Source of the DNA: Desulfocarbo sp964620595
Lineage (GTDB): Bacteria; Desulfobacterota; Desulfarculia; Desulfarculales; Desulfarculaceae
Direction of reading: 5' to 3'
DNA: 48,281 nt
Assembly: GCA_964620595.1 (NCBI GenBank)
Contig: CAZUHP010000023.1
Location: forward strand, 1-48,281
In this document: positions 24,040 through 31,907 of the stretch, one piece after another
How positions within the stretch are numbered: the stretch's first letter is position 1
How the letters are laid out: every line of letters begins with the position of its first letter
Made by a program: the position numbers and the translations under genes
The notes under the pieces: generated by a model
What the model was told of the DNA's origin: nothing
Database searches by the model: none
Seen by the model: the letters and a program-made list of their open reading frames with translations, nothing else

Positions 24040-25560
24040 ATGAAAGACGCCCACATCCTCATCGTCGATGATGAGCCCAACAACCTGGAACTCCTGCGCG
24101 AGCTGTTCAACCTGCACGGCGCCAGAGTGACCCAGGCCACGGACGGGGAAACCGCCTTGCGTTTGGCCCGGGAAGAGAGACCCGACTTGATTCTCCTGGA
24201 CGTGGTGATGCCGGGGATGGACGGCTACGAGGTGTGCCGCCGGCTGAAAAGCGCCGAGGAGACCCGGCGGCTGCCCGTGGTCATGGTGACCGGCCTGGGC
24301 GCCCTGGACGACAAGATCAAGGGCCTGGACGCCGGGGCCGACGACTTCCTCTCCAAGCCGGTCAACGCGGCCGAGCTTCTCACCCGCTCGCGGTCCCTGC
24401 TGAGGGTGAAGGACCTGAACGACGAGCTGGAGGGGGCCTACCATCGCCTGGCCGAGATCGCCTCCTACACCAACGGCCTGCTCTCCCGTTTCGATCCTTA
24501 CAATTTCGACCCCGTCGCCAGCCTGCACGGGCTCATGGAGTTTCTGCTGGGACCCGGCGAAACCAGCCCGGCCCGGCCCGAGCGGGTGCTGCTGCTTTCG
24601 GGTACTGGCAACGGCACCTGGAGCGGTTCGCTCTACTACCTGGAGCAGAACAAGGTGGCCTTCCGAAACCTGGAGGGCATCGTCACCCCCACCGAGATCG
24701 AACCCCTGTTCATGGGCCGCAACCTGGTGGCCTGGAACCAGGGTGACGACTTCGGCCCTTCCCCCGGCTTGACCATATGGGATCGGCTGGGTGAGTCCCC
24801 GCCCAAGCGCAACCTGGTGGCGTTTCGCTCGGCCCAGGTGGGCGTGGTGGCCCTGGACTACCGCAAGCGGGTGGGGCCCTACGACGCCCAGGTGCTCTCG
24901 GCCCTGGTGGCCACCATCCACTTTTTCCTCAAGACCATCAGCTCCCAGGTGCAGGAGGTGGAACGGGCCTTCCTCTACACCATCAGCGCCTTGGCCCGGG
25001 CGGCGGAGTATCACGACGAGGACACCGGCAACCACATCATGCGGGTCAACCGCTACGCCGAGGAACTGGCCCGGGCCCTGGGCTGCGAGGATTCCTTTGT
25101 GCGCACCCTGGGCTACTCGGCCCAGATGCACGACGTGGGGAAGCTGCACGTGCATCCCGACATCCTCAAAAAGCCCGGCCGGCTCAATGCCGAGGAGTGG
25201 GAGGAAGTCAAGAAGCACACCCTCTACGGGCTGCACATCCTGGGTGACGATCCCCGCCTGGCCATGGCCCGGGAGGTGGCGGTGAGCCACCACGAGCGCT
25301 GGGACGGCACCGGCTATCCCTACGGCCTGGCCGGCGAGGATATACCCCTGTCGGGCCGCATCGTGATGATGGCCGATATCTATGATGCCCTGCGCAGTCA
25401 CCGGCCTTACAAGCCGCCCTTTGACCACCAGACCGCGGTGAAGATCATCACCAAGGGGGACGACTACCTGAAACCGGGCTACTTCGATCCCCGGGTGCTG
25501 GAGGCCTTCGGCGACATCCACCGCCAGATGGAAGCGATTTTTCAAGAAGACAGCCAATGA
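24040..25560 (+). CDS. Response regulator with HD-GYP cyclic-di-GMP phosphodiesterase domain
   Basis: 506 residues from ATG 24040, which has AGGGAG upstream; the frame extends further but without a start site. REC domain at residues 4-120: LIVDDEPNN, phospho-acceptor Asp54 in LLDVVMPGMDGYE, and the conserved Lys in LSKPVN. A GAF-like region of about 170 residues follows. The HD-GYP domain covers about 310-500: HDVGK (His364-Asp365), HTLYGLHIL, HHERWDGTGYP with the GYP loop, MMADIYDAL. HD-GYP enzymes hydrolyse c-di-GMP to GMP, so phosphorylation here would lower c-di-GMP and favour motility. No partner histidine kinase is nearby. Confidence 0.92.
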   Translation: MKDAHILIVDDEPNNLELLRELFNLHGARVTQATDGETALRLAREERPDLILLDVVMPGMDGYEVCRRLKSAEETRRLPVVMVTGLGALDDKIKGLDAGADDFLSKPVNAAELLTRSRSLLRVKDLNDELEGAYHRLAEIASYTNGLLSRFDPYNFDPVASLHGLMEFLLGPGETSPARPERVLLLSGTGNGTWSGSLYYLEQNKVAFRNLEGIVTPTEIEPLFMGRNLVAWNQGDDFGPSPGLTIWDRLGESPPKRNLVAFRSAQVGVVALDYRKRVGPYDAQVLSALVATIHFFLKTISSQVQEVERAFLYTISALARAAEYHDEDTGNHIMRVNRYAEELARALGCEDSFVRTLGYSAQMHDVGKLHVHPDILKKPGRLNAEEWEEVKKHTLYGLHILGDDPRLAMAREVAVSHHERWDGTGYPYGLAGEDIPLSGRIVMMADIYDALRSHRPYKPPFDHQTAVKIITKGDDYLKPGYFDPRVLEAFGDIHRQMEAIFQEDSQ

Positions 25561-25660
25561 GAGGCAGGGCCCCTTGGGGTAGGGGCCTATCAGCGGCCAA
25601 GCAAGTATTGGCCCCATAGCGATAGTGGAGCAAGAACAGCCTTGGAGTGAAGGAGGAAGC

Positions 25661-26527
25661 ATGAGCGAGATCAAGACGATCGGAGTCGTAGGCGCGGGCA
25701 CCATGGGCAACGGCATCGCCCAGTTGGCCGCTCAGATGGGGGCCGAGGTGGTCATGCGCGACATCAAGGACGAGTTCGTCCAGCGCGGCCTCCAGGCCAT
25801 TGACAGGTTTCTCAGCAAGGGCGTGGAGCGCGGCAAGGTGACCGAGGAGCAGAAGGCCGAGGTCCTGGGCCGCATCCAGGGCACCACCGACATGGCCGAT
25901 TTGGCCAAGTGCGACTTCATCATCGAGGCGGTGATCGAGGATTTGGACCTGAAGAAAGAGGTCTATGGCCAGCTCGATGAAATCTGCCGGCCCGAGGTGA
26001 TCCTGGCCACCAACACCAGTTCCATGAGCATCACCCTCATCGCCGCGGCCACCAAGCGGCCCGACAAGGTGGTGGGCATGCACTTCTTCAACCCGCCGCC
26101 CCTCATGCGGCTGGTGGAGGTGATCCGCGGCTACCACACCAGTGACGAGACGGTGAAGGTGACCCGCGAGTTGGCCCAGAAGATGGGCAAGGAGACGGTG
26201 GAGGTGAAGGTGGATTCCCCGGGCTTCATCGTCAACCGCCTGATGATCCCCCACATGATCGAGGCGGTGAAGCTCCTGGAGGAGGGCGTGGCCACCAAGG
26301 AGGACATCGACAAGGCCATCAAGATGGGCCTCAACTACCCCATGGGTCCCTTTGAGCTGATGGACTTCACCGGCATCGACATCTGCAAGTACGTGGCCGA
26401 CTATTTCTACCAGGAGTTGAACAAGGAGCTGAAGTGGGCCTCGCCCACCACCCTCAAGAACCAGGTGCGCTCCGGCCGGCTGGGCCGCAAGACCGGGGGC
26501 GGCTGGTACGATTACTCCAAGAAGTAG
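25661..26527 (+). CDS. 3-hydroxyacyl-CoA dehydrogenase (3-hydroxybutyryl-CoA type)
   Basis: 288 residues, the size of stand-alone Hbd/PaaH enzymes. NAD-binding IGVVGAGTMGNGIAQLAA at residues 6-23, TNTSSMSIT, the catalytic HFFNPPPLMRLVEVI with His and the following Asn/Glu dyad residues, and the helical C-terminal domain VDSPGFIVNRLMIP and NYPMGPFELMDFTGID. It oxidises (S)-3-hydroxyacyl-CoA with NAD in beta-oxidation, or reduces acetoacetyl-CoA in the butyrate direction. ATG 25661 follows AAGGAGGAAGC, a near-perfect ribosome site. No other fatty-acid genes are nearby, so it is likely monocistronic. Confidence 0.95.
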   Translation: MSEIKTIGVVGAGTMGNGIAQLAAQMGAEVVMRDIKDEFVQRGLQAIDRFLSKGVERGKVTEEQKAEVLGRIQGTTDMADLAKCDFIIEAVIEDLDLKKEVYGQLDEICRPEVILATNTSSMSITLIAAATKRPDKVVGMHFFNPPPLMRLVEVIRGYHTSDETVKVTRELAQKMGKETVEVKVDSPGFIVNRLMIPHMIEAVKLLEEGVATKEDIDKAIKMGLNYPMGPFELMDFTGIDICKYVADYFYQELNKELKWASPTTLKNQVRSGRLGRKTGGGWYDYSKK

Positions 26528-26548
26528 CCCCGGAAGCACGGCATACCC

Positions 26549-26588
26549 AAAAGGCCCGGCTCCCCCGCGGGGGGGCCGGGCTTGACTT
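26549..26588. terminator. Bidirectional terminator between the dehydrogenase and hsp20 genes
   Basis: A long GC stem (GGCCCGGCTCCCCC with GGGGGGCCGGGC, one bulge/wobble) with AAAA on the left and CTTGACTTT on the right. It reads as TTTT on the minus strand (after the hsp20 pair) and as a weaker T-tract on the plus strand. Confidence 0.8.
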
Positions 26589-26616
26589 TGCTCCGCCGCG
26601 CGGCGGCCGGGCGCCC

Positions 26617-27018
26617 TTAGCCGCCCTTTACCGGTATGCGCCTGGGCTTGGCCTTCTCGGCCTTGGGCAGCACCAGCTCCAGCACGCCGTTTTTGAGCTT
26701 GGCGTCTATCTTCTCGCGGTCGATGGCTTCGCTCACCGTGAACTGGCGGTAGAAGGTGCCGCTCACATACTCGTTGAGCAGCTTCTCGCCCGGCGCGGCC
26801 GAAGGCTTGGCCGAGCCCTCTATGGTCAAGACCTCGTCCTCCAGGTTGATGTTCAGGTCTTCCTTGCTCACCCCGGGCAAGTCCGCCAGCAGGACCAGGG
26901 CGTCCTGGGTCTCATAGATGTCCACCGCCGGGGTGTAGACCGGCTCGCTCTTGGTGCGTTCGGCTCCGGCCGGCGCTTGGGCCTCGTCGCGGCGGGTAAG
27001 TTCCGTGGAAACGCTCAT
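26617..27018 (-). CDS. Hsp20 family small heat-shock protein (second copy)
   Basis: 133 residues. The alpha-crystallin domain begins PAVDIYETQDALVLLADLPG (about residues 30-50) and ends with NGVLELVLPKAEKAKPRRIPV, where the A-x-x-x-n-G-v-L motif is intact; a short C-terminal tail carries the I-x-V type motif (RIPV). The N-terminal arm is short and polar. These ATP-independent chaperones hold unfolding proteins. ATG 27018 follows AAAGGAGG. It lies 34 bp after the other hsp20 gene and shares its message. Confidence 0.93.
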   Translation of the reverse strand: MSVSTELTRRDEAQAPAGAERTKSEPVYTPAVDIYETQDALVLLADLPGVSKEDLNINLEDEVLTIEGSAKPSAAPGEKLLNEYVSGTFYRQFTVSEAIDREKIDAKLKNGVLELVLPKAEKAKPRRIPVKGG

Positions 27019-27052
27019 GGCAACAGGCCTCCTTTCCTGGGCAAAGACACCG

Positions 27053-27514
27053 CTAGGTTCCGCTCACCGCTATGCGGCGCGGGCGAGCCGCCTCGGACTT
27101 GGGCAGGGTCACCCGGAGCACGCCGTCGCTCAGGCGGGCCTCCACCTTGTCCGCGTCCACCTCGGCGGGGAGCCCGATTACCCGGCTGAAGGTGGCGTAG
27201 CTGCGCTCGCGGCGGTGGAAGCGCGCGTCCTCGGGCAGGGGAGGAGCCTTGCGCTCGCCCTGCAGGGACACCTGCTTGCCCTTCACCGCCACCTCCAAGT
27301 CCTCGGGCGCCACGCCGGGCAGCTCGGCGCTGAGCAGGAACTTGTCCGCGTCCTCCCGCAGGTTCACCGGCGGGAACACCCCGCCGCTCCAGGGAAACTC
27401 ACGCTGGGCGGATATGGAGTCCAGCAGCCGGTCCATCTCGCGGCGCAGGCGGTCCATCTCGCTGAGTGCGCCGCGCCAGGACCCCCAAGGATAGAAACCT
27501 CCGCTTAGAAGCAT
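27053..27514 (-). CDS. Hsp20 family small heat-shock protein (first copy)
   Basis: 153 residues from ATG 27514, which has AAAGGAGGATTGCC upstream. The N-terminal arm (MLLSGGFYPWGSWRGALSEM, DRLRREMDRLLD) is typical of class A Hsp20 proteins and contains the usual aromatic and R-rich helix. The alpha-crystallin domain runs from about residue 48 (FPPVNLREDADKFLLSAELPG) to SDGVLRVTLPKSEAARPRRIAV. The two copies are only moderately similar, so they may form mixed assemblies, as known for paired bacterial Hsp20 genes. Upstream is a sigma-32-like promoter about 125 bp from the start. Confidence 0.93.
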   Translation of the reverse strand: MLLSGGFYPWGSWRGALSEMDRLRREMDRLLDSISAQREFPWSGGVFPPVNLREDADKFLLSAELPGVAPEDLEVAVKGKQVSLQGERKAPPLPEDARFHRRERSYATFSRVIGLPAEVDADKVEARLSDGVLRVTLPKSEAARPRRIAVSGT

Positions 27515-27638
27515 GGCAATCCTCCTTTGGCACTGCACGGGTTTCGGCCCCCGCCCGGGAGAACTTCCCCTCCGCCGGCCCGCGGCTGGCGGGAAACTTT
27601 GTGGCTATCGGCTTTGAGCAGACCCCGGCCGGGACCCT

Positions 27639-27670
27639 TCGTGGGGGCGGGCGGCCCCTCTAGTTTCAAG
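27639..27670 (-). promoter_or_regulatory. Sigma-32 (heat-shock) type promoter for the hsp20 pair
   Basis: On the minus strand CTTGAAA (27664-27670), then about 15-16 nt, then CCCCCACGA (27639-27647). This matches the CTTGAAA and CCCCATNT elements of RpoH promoters, with two mismatches in the -10. The leader would be about 115 nt. Confidence 0.55.
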
Positions 27671-27734
27671 CTAAGCAGGCCCTCCGCCTTGTCAAGGCCG
27701 GGCCGCCCGGAGGTTGGAAGGCGCTGCGGCCCAA

Positions 27735-27766
27735 GACAAAGCCCGGGCCGGCGGCGGCCCGGGCTC
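27735..27766 (-). terminator. Terminator after cheZ
   Basis: On the minus strand a perfect 10-bp stem, AGCCCGGGCC with GGCCCGGGCT, and then TTGTCTT. It lies 22 bp beyond the cheZ stop. Confidence 0.75.
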
Positions 27767-27787
27767 CGGGTTGGCAGGTTGCTGGCG

Positions 27788-29443
27788 CTAGAAGCCCATG
27801 GACTCCAGGAGCGAGTTCACCGAATCCTGGTCCAGCTTGGCCTCCTCGGCCTCCTCCTCGCCCTCTCCCTCGCCGCGCACGCCCAGGGACTCCAGGGCCT
27901 TGTCCACCTCCTCCTGGGCCAGCTTCTCGCTCTGGTCGGGGGTGACGTCCTTCTTCTCGGCCTTGACCTTGAGCTTGGAGCCGAAGCTCACCACCATGGC
28001 CAGCAGTTGCACCTGGAAGTCGGTGAGCAGGCGCACGATGCGGTAGATGGCCTGGCCCGAGAGGTCCTGGAAGGAGAGCGCCTCGATGATGCTGTTGACC
28101 GAGGAGAAGATCACGCCCATGGCCTGGTCCAGTTGCTGGGCCAGCTCGGGCTGCAGGGTGTTGGCCGCCCCGCCGGCCGCAGCCAGGACTTCTTCCAAGA
28201 GCTGGCTCAGCTCGCCGGGCAGTTGGGGCGGAGACAGCTCGGCGCTCTTGGCCTTGATGGCCTCGGCCAGTTCCTTTGCCTTGGCCGCCAGTTCCGGGTC
28301 GGGCCCGGCCGGGGCCGGCGCCGGGGCCGGTTCGGCCGCGGGTTCGGCGGCCGGGGCCTGGCCGGGCATGGCCTCCAGGGGGAGGGTCTGCTCCAGGAAT
28401 ATCTGGTCGGCGGTGGAGGCCATCTTCTTGATGACCTGCTTGAAGCGGTCCTGGCCGGTGGCGTTGAACAACACCTTGAGGACGCCCTTAAGGTCCAGGT
28501 TGAGGAAGTTGTCCTCGTCCGGCTCGCCGGAAACCAGCTCGTTGAGACCTTTCTCGATCTGGTCCGCGTCAAAGGTCTTCTCGCTGGCGTCCCACATGGC
28601 CTTGATGTGCTTCTTCACCGTTTCGTTGGTGCAAAGCTCGTACACGGTCTGGAACACCAGCTCCAGGGGGAACTGGTAGTGGGGCCCGGCGGGCTGGGCG
28701 GGTTCCGGGGCGGGCTCGGGCGCGGCCTCGGCCGCGGGCTGGTCGGCCAGGGCGCTGGCCAGCTCCTCGGCCTGGGCGGCCAACTCGGCCAAGGGGTTGT
28801 CGCCCAGGCCGGCCAGGTAGTTGCTCACCGCCTCCAGGGCCTCGGCCAGCCGCTGGCGGGCCTCGCCGCCGTCGCCCTCGGCTTCTCCGCCTTCCTCGGC
28901 GGAGACGGTGTTGATCTGCTGCATGATGCCGCGGGCCTGGTCTATGGCCGCCTGGATGCTCTCGCCCTGGTCCATGATCTGCAAGGTGGCCTGTTCGGTC
29001 ATCTTGACCACGGACTCCAACTGGTCCTTGGCCTGCTCCAACTGCTCGCCCGCGGACTCCAGGTCCATGGCGTCCACCTTGTCCACCTTCACGTCGCGGA
29101 TGGACATGGACAGCCGCCGGGCCAGGCGGCCCACCTCGCGGTACATGTCGTGGGAGAGTTCCTTGTAGTATTCCTCGTCGTCCGGCGCCTCGGCGGCGGG
29201 CTCTGCCTCTGCCTCGGGCAGGTCCACCTCGGGCCAGTCGTCATCCAACTCCGGCTCAGACGGGGGGGCGGGGGGGGCGGCTTCGGGCTGGGGAAGGGCC
29301 TGGCGGGGCGGTTCCTGGGAGGGCGGCAAGGCCGGCGCGCCACCGCCGGTGGCGGTGATGTGGTAGATGGCCTCGGCGGTGCGGATGGTCAGTGAGCCGC
29401 CGCTGAGTTCCAGGTTTATCTCGGGAGGCTGACTTCCTGCCAT
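27788..29443 (-). CDS. cheZ: CheZ-type chemotaxis phosphatase with a large internal insertion
   Basis: 551 residues against about 210 in E. coli. CheZ dephosphorylates CheY-P. Two family segments are clear: the first helix (LEQAKDQLESVVKMTEQA, around residues 135-152) and the active-site helix SFQDLSGQAIYRIVRLL, where the Asp and Gln of DLSGQ (around 460-464) match E. coli Asp143 and Gln147. Between them, where E. coli has a hairpin turn of some 60 residues, lie about 300 residues: acidic linkers, alanine-proline stretches, and a folded-looking helical part beginning YQFPLELVFQTVYELCTNE. The N-terminus is proline-rich. The end (LDQDSVNSLLESMGF) resembles the CheY-binding tail. ATG 29443 follows GAGAGGTGATCAAC, 5 bp after the queH stop. 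Confidence 0.8.
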   Translation of the reverse strand: MAGSQPPEINLELSGGSLTIRTAEAIYHITATGGGAPALPPSQEPPRQALPQPEAAPPAPPSEPELDDDWPEVDLPEAEAEPAAEAPDDEEYYKELSHDMYREVGRLARRLSMSIRDVKVDKVDAMDLESAGEQLEQAKDQLESVVKMTEQATLQIMDQGESIQAAIDQARGIMQQINTVSAEEGGEAEGDGGEARQRLAEALEAVSNYLAGLGDNPLAELAAQAEELASALADQPAAEAAPEPAPEPAQPAGPHYQFPLELVFQTVYELCTNETVKKHIKAMWDASEKTFDADQIEKGLNELVSGEPDEDNFLNLDLKGVLKVLFNATGQDRFKQVIKKMASTADQIFLEQTLPLEAMPGQAPAAEPAAEPAPAPAPAGPDPELAAKAKELAEAIKAKSAELSPPQLPGELSQLLEEVLAAAGGAANTLQPELAQQLDQAMGVIFSSVNSIIEALSFQDLSGQAIYRIVRLLTDFQVQLLAMVVSFGSKLKVKAEKKDVTPDQSEKLAQEEVDKALESLGVRGEGEGEEEAEEAKLDQDSVNSLLESMGF

Positions 29444-29448
29444 GTTGA

Positions 29449-30018
29449 TCACCTCTCGGCCGGGGTTCGGGGTTCTTTCGCCTTGCCACCGCTGCCCAGG
29501 TAGCGGTCGCGCTCGGAAAAGATGCAGCCGCAGTAGGCCTGGCGGTAGAGTCCGAGTTCCAGGCTGCGCTGCACGCCCTCCCGCCACTGGGGGCGGAAGT
29601 CGCGGTAGAGGAAGGGCACGCCGCGTTCAGCCGCCACCGCCTCGCCCAGCTCGCGCACCAACTCGTGCTTCTGGCGCACCGAGTAGAGCAGGGTGGTGGT
29701 AAAGGCGTCGAACTTGCCGCGCTTGGCCACCTGGGCCGCCCGGGTCAGGCGGTCGTGGTAGCAGATGCGGCAGCGCACCTCCTCGCGGAAGGCCACCCGC
29801 CGGAGCCAAGTCTCGGGGTGGTACTCGTCTTGCACGATGAGCGGCAGGCCCTGGCTCCCGGCCCAAGCGGTGAGGGTTTCCAGGCGGCGCTGGTTCTCGG
29901 TGTAGGGCTGTATGTTGGGGTTGTAGTACAAGCCCCGCAGCTCACAGCCTTCCTCCTGGAGCCCTTGCACCGGCATCAACGCGCAGGGCGCGCAGCAGAT
30001 GTGCAGGAGTACTCGCAT
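29449..30018 (-). CDS. queH: Epoxyqueuosine reductase QueH
   Basis: 189 residues. Family landmarks of QueH (DUF208): HICCAPC near the N-terminus, GLYYNPNIQPYTENQRR, RCRICYHDRL, TTTLLYS and YCGCIFSERDR. These cysteines bind an iron-sulfur cluster and a metal. QueH reduces epoxyqueuosine to queuosine, the last step of tRNA wobble base modification, in organisms lacking QueG. ATG 30018 (MRVLLHICC) fits the family start; ATG 30045 is an alternative with no better ribosome site. It is followed directly by cheZ. Confidence 0.93.
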   Translation of the reverse strand: MRVLLHICCAPCALMPVQGLQEEGCELRGLYYNPNIQPYTENQRRLETLTAWAGSQGLPLIVQDEYHPETWLRRVAFREEVRCRICYHDRLTRAAQVAKRGKFDAFTTTLLYSVRQKHELVRELGEAVAAERGVPFLYRDFRPQWREGVQRSLELGLYRQAYCGCIFSERDRYLGSGGKAKEPRTPAER

Positions 30019-30095
30019 GGCTTTTGGCTTGGCCTCGGCCTCCATTCTAATAGGCGGCGGGCGAAATAGCCAGTGCTTTTCGGCGCTTCCCAGGT

Positions 30096-30713
30096 TCAGC
30101 CGGCCGCGGCCTCCAGCTCCTGCACCAGGATGAGGCCCAGCACCGCCAGGCACTCCAGGTCCAGGAAGTTGGGCGCGGTCAGGTCGTAGAACACCTTGGC
30201 CTCGGCCGGGAAGTCTTCGTCCGCGTCGTAGAAGGTCATGAGCAAGGGTATCTTGGGCAGGGCCGGAAAGAGGAAGCTGGCATCGGCCGAGGCGTACTCG
30301 TCGCCCGGCCTGGCGCCCAGGGCCGCGGCCGCGGCCGCGAGCGCCTCCAGCCGGCCGCTGAAGAAGCGGGCCGCCCGTTCCTCCACGATCTGGGAGAGGC
30401 TGCGGGCGAAGTCCTGGCCGCCGGGCAGCTCGCGGTAGGGCACGAAGCGCCCGGTGTTTTCGCCCCGGCCGCCGTGGGTGAGGTAGTAGGCCAGCACGAT
30501 GCGGTGGTTGACCGGGGCCTCGCCGCCGTCGGCCAGGCTCACCCCATCCTTGCCCACCACGAATTCCCGCCCCAGGCAGGGCACCAGGGCCGCCCCGTCC
30601 CGCAGGGCCAGGCCCAGCTCCCGCGCGGCGCCGGCGATGTCGGCTGCGGCCAGGCGCGGTTTCAGCTCCTGGTAGACCTTTTCATAAGCCTCGGGCCGCT
30701 CGGACTCGAACAC
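30096..30713 (-). CDS. DUF3786 protein
   Basis: 205 residues from GTG 30713, chosen because CAGGAG lies 8 nt upstream, inside the last codons of the preceding gene whose stop is 2 bp away. Recognisable DUF3786 features are EFVVGKDG, the YYLTHGGRGENTGRFVPYRELPGG region written here in parts, and LPKIPLLMTFYDADEDFPAEA followed by DLTAPNFLDLECLAVLG. The family occurs mainly in strict anaerobes and has no known function. No membrane or signal segment. The tight junction with the KdsC-like gene suggests translational coupling. Confidence 0.78.
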   Translation of the reverse strand: MFESERPEAYEKVYQELKPRLAAADIAGAARELGLALRDGAALVPCLGREFVVGKDGVSLADGGEAPVNHRIVLAYYLTHGGRGENTGRFVPYRELPGGQDFARSLSQIVEERAARFFSGRLEALAAAAAALGARPGDEYASADASFLFPALPKIPLLMTFYDADEDFPAEAKVFYDLTAPNFLDLECLAVLGLILVQELEAAAG

Positions 30714-30715
30714 GA

Positions 30716-31261
30716 TCAGATCTCCTGGATCTCGCGCTTTTCCGCCAGCATGTCCACCAGCTCCCGCACCGCCCCCCGGCCGCCCGGGTTGCTCAGTTGC
30801 ACGTGGGCCGCGTTCCGGGCCCAGTTGTGGGCGTCCGAGGGGGCCGCGGCCAGGCCGGCGATGATCATGGCGGGCAGGTCGTCCAGGTCCGCGCCGATGT
30901 ACAACACCTGGCGCGGCTCCATCTGGTGCTCGAAGATGATCATCTGGAGCATGGGCGCCTTGGCCCCCTGGTGGACGCGGTGGGTGATGCCGCGGGCCTG
31001 GCACCAGGCCTCCACCGCCTTGAGTTCCTCCCGGGCCACCACCACCGCCTTGCCGCCCACGGCCAGCCAGTTGGCCAGGCCCAGGGCGTCGGCCTGGTAG
31101 GTGGTGATGCTCTCGGTCCCATCCGGGCCGGTGACGGTGGTGCCGTCGGTGAGCACCCCCTCCGCCTCCAGGACCACCAGCTCTATCTCGCCCAGCAGGG
31201 TGTCCAGGTCCTTTTCCTCCTGGGGCACCTTGGGCTCCAGCACGTCGGGTGTCTTTTGCAT
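30716..31261 (-). CDS. KdsC-like HAD protein with altered catalytic residues
   Basis: 181 residues. The fold is that of 3-deoxy-manno-octulosonate 8-phosphate phosphatase (HAD IIIA, no cap). In KdsC motif I is DVDGVLTDG; here it is EAEGVLTDG, so both catalytic aspartates are Glu (32 and 34). Motif II is VVAREEL rather than an IITGR-type Thr/Ser, and motif IV is GADLDD rather than GDDxxD. The rest (YQADALGLANWLAVGGKAVV, QGAKAPML, AGLAAAPSDAH) still aligns with KdsC. It therefore probably lacks phosphatase activity and could be a regulator or structural subunit. Start ATG 31261 has no strong ribosome site and lies 24 nt after a terminator, so it begins a new transcript. Confidence 0.8.
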   Translation of the reverse strand: MQKTPDVLEPKVPQEEKDLDTLLGEIELVVLEAEGVLTDGTTVTGPDGTESITTYQADALGLANWLAVGGKAVVVAREELKAVEAWCQARGITHRVHQGAKAPMLQMIIFEHQMEPRQVLYIGADLDDLPAMIIAGLAAAPSDAHNWARNAAHVQLSNPGGRGAVRELVDMLAEKREIQEI

Positions 31262-31284
31262 GGTCAAACGGGTCGCTCCACTAG

Positions 31285-31318
31285 AGAAAATGAAAGCCGG
31301 CCCCCTGGGGGGCCCAGC
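31285..31318 (-). terminator. Terminator after the membrane-anchored gene downstream of polA
   Basis: On the minus strand AGCTGGGCCCCCC with GGGGGCCGGCT (one bulge) is followed by TTCATTTTCT. It ends 23 bp before the KdsC-like ATG. Confidence 0.7.
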
Positions 31319-31361
31319 TAATGTAACCCGCCGCCCCGGCCATGGCAAGGCCGCAGGCGGC

Positions 31362-31883
31362 TCACTGGGGCACGATGGCAAAGGTGGCCGAGGAGGTGTG
31401 CACCTGCTTGACCACCAGGTGGTACAGCCTGCGCCCCAGCCGGAAGCTCACGTTCTGGCCCGGGCCCAGCACCGCCACCCCCTCCCTTCCGTCCAGCACC
31501 TTCACCCGCACCCGCACCCGCTTGGGCGAGGCGGTCACCTTCTCCAGGGTGAGCACCACTCGCCCTCCCAAGAGCACCGCCGCCTGGCCCCGGTGGAGCA
31601 CCTTGTGCACCGCCTTGGGCCGGGCGGGCTCGGCCTTTTCGGCCGGGCGCAGCCGCTCTTCGCCCTGGCGCCGGGACAGGGCCAGGCGCTCCTCCATGCG
31701 GCGGGCCTCGGCCGCCAGCCGGTTGGCCCGGCTGGCCTCGTGGGCGGCCTTCTCCTGCCAGCGCTGCATCTCGCCCGCGTAGTAGTCGTGGGCCAGGCCC
31801 CAGCCCAAGGCCAGGAGCCCGGCCGCCGCCGCCAGGGCCACGGCCCAGGCCCCGCCGCGGGTGCGCAGAATCCAGTCCAGCAT
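31362..31883 (-). CDS. Membrane-anchored hypothetical protein with coiled coil
   Basis: 173 residues. One N-terminal transmembrane helix (AWAVALAAAAGLLALGWGLA, residues about 12-31), a charged helical segment likely to form a coiled coil (WQEKAAHEASRANRLAAEAR), then a proline-rich linker and a beta-rich C-terminal domain of about 75 residues (VLTLEKVTASPKRVRVRVKV, then FRLGRRLYHLVVKQV). The topology suggests the beta domain faces the periplasm. ATG 31883 follows AGGGGGAAGGCC and lies 24 bp after polA, so the two share a message. No family recognised. Confidence 0.68.
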   Translation of the reverse strand: MLDWILRTRGGAWAVALAAAAGLLALGWGLAHDYYAGEMQRWQEKAAHEASRANRLAAEARRMEERLALSRRQGEERLRPAEKAEPARPKAVHKVLHRGQAAVLLGGRVVLTLEKVTASPKRVRVRVKVLDGREGVAVLGPGQNVSFRLGRRLYHLVVKQVHTSSATFAIVPQ

Positions 31884-31907
31884 GGCCTTCCCCCTGGGGT
31901 TTCAGGT

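Noticed and set aside
25566..25592. Hairpin GGCCCC-N8-GGGGCC after the HD-GYP gene
   Set aside because: The stem is short and no T-run follows, so terminator function is not supported.
27566..27637. CIRCE-type operator upstream of hsp20
   Set aside because: No TTAGCACTC-N9-GAGTGCTAA inverted repeat is present.
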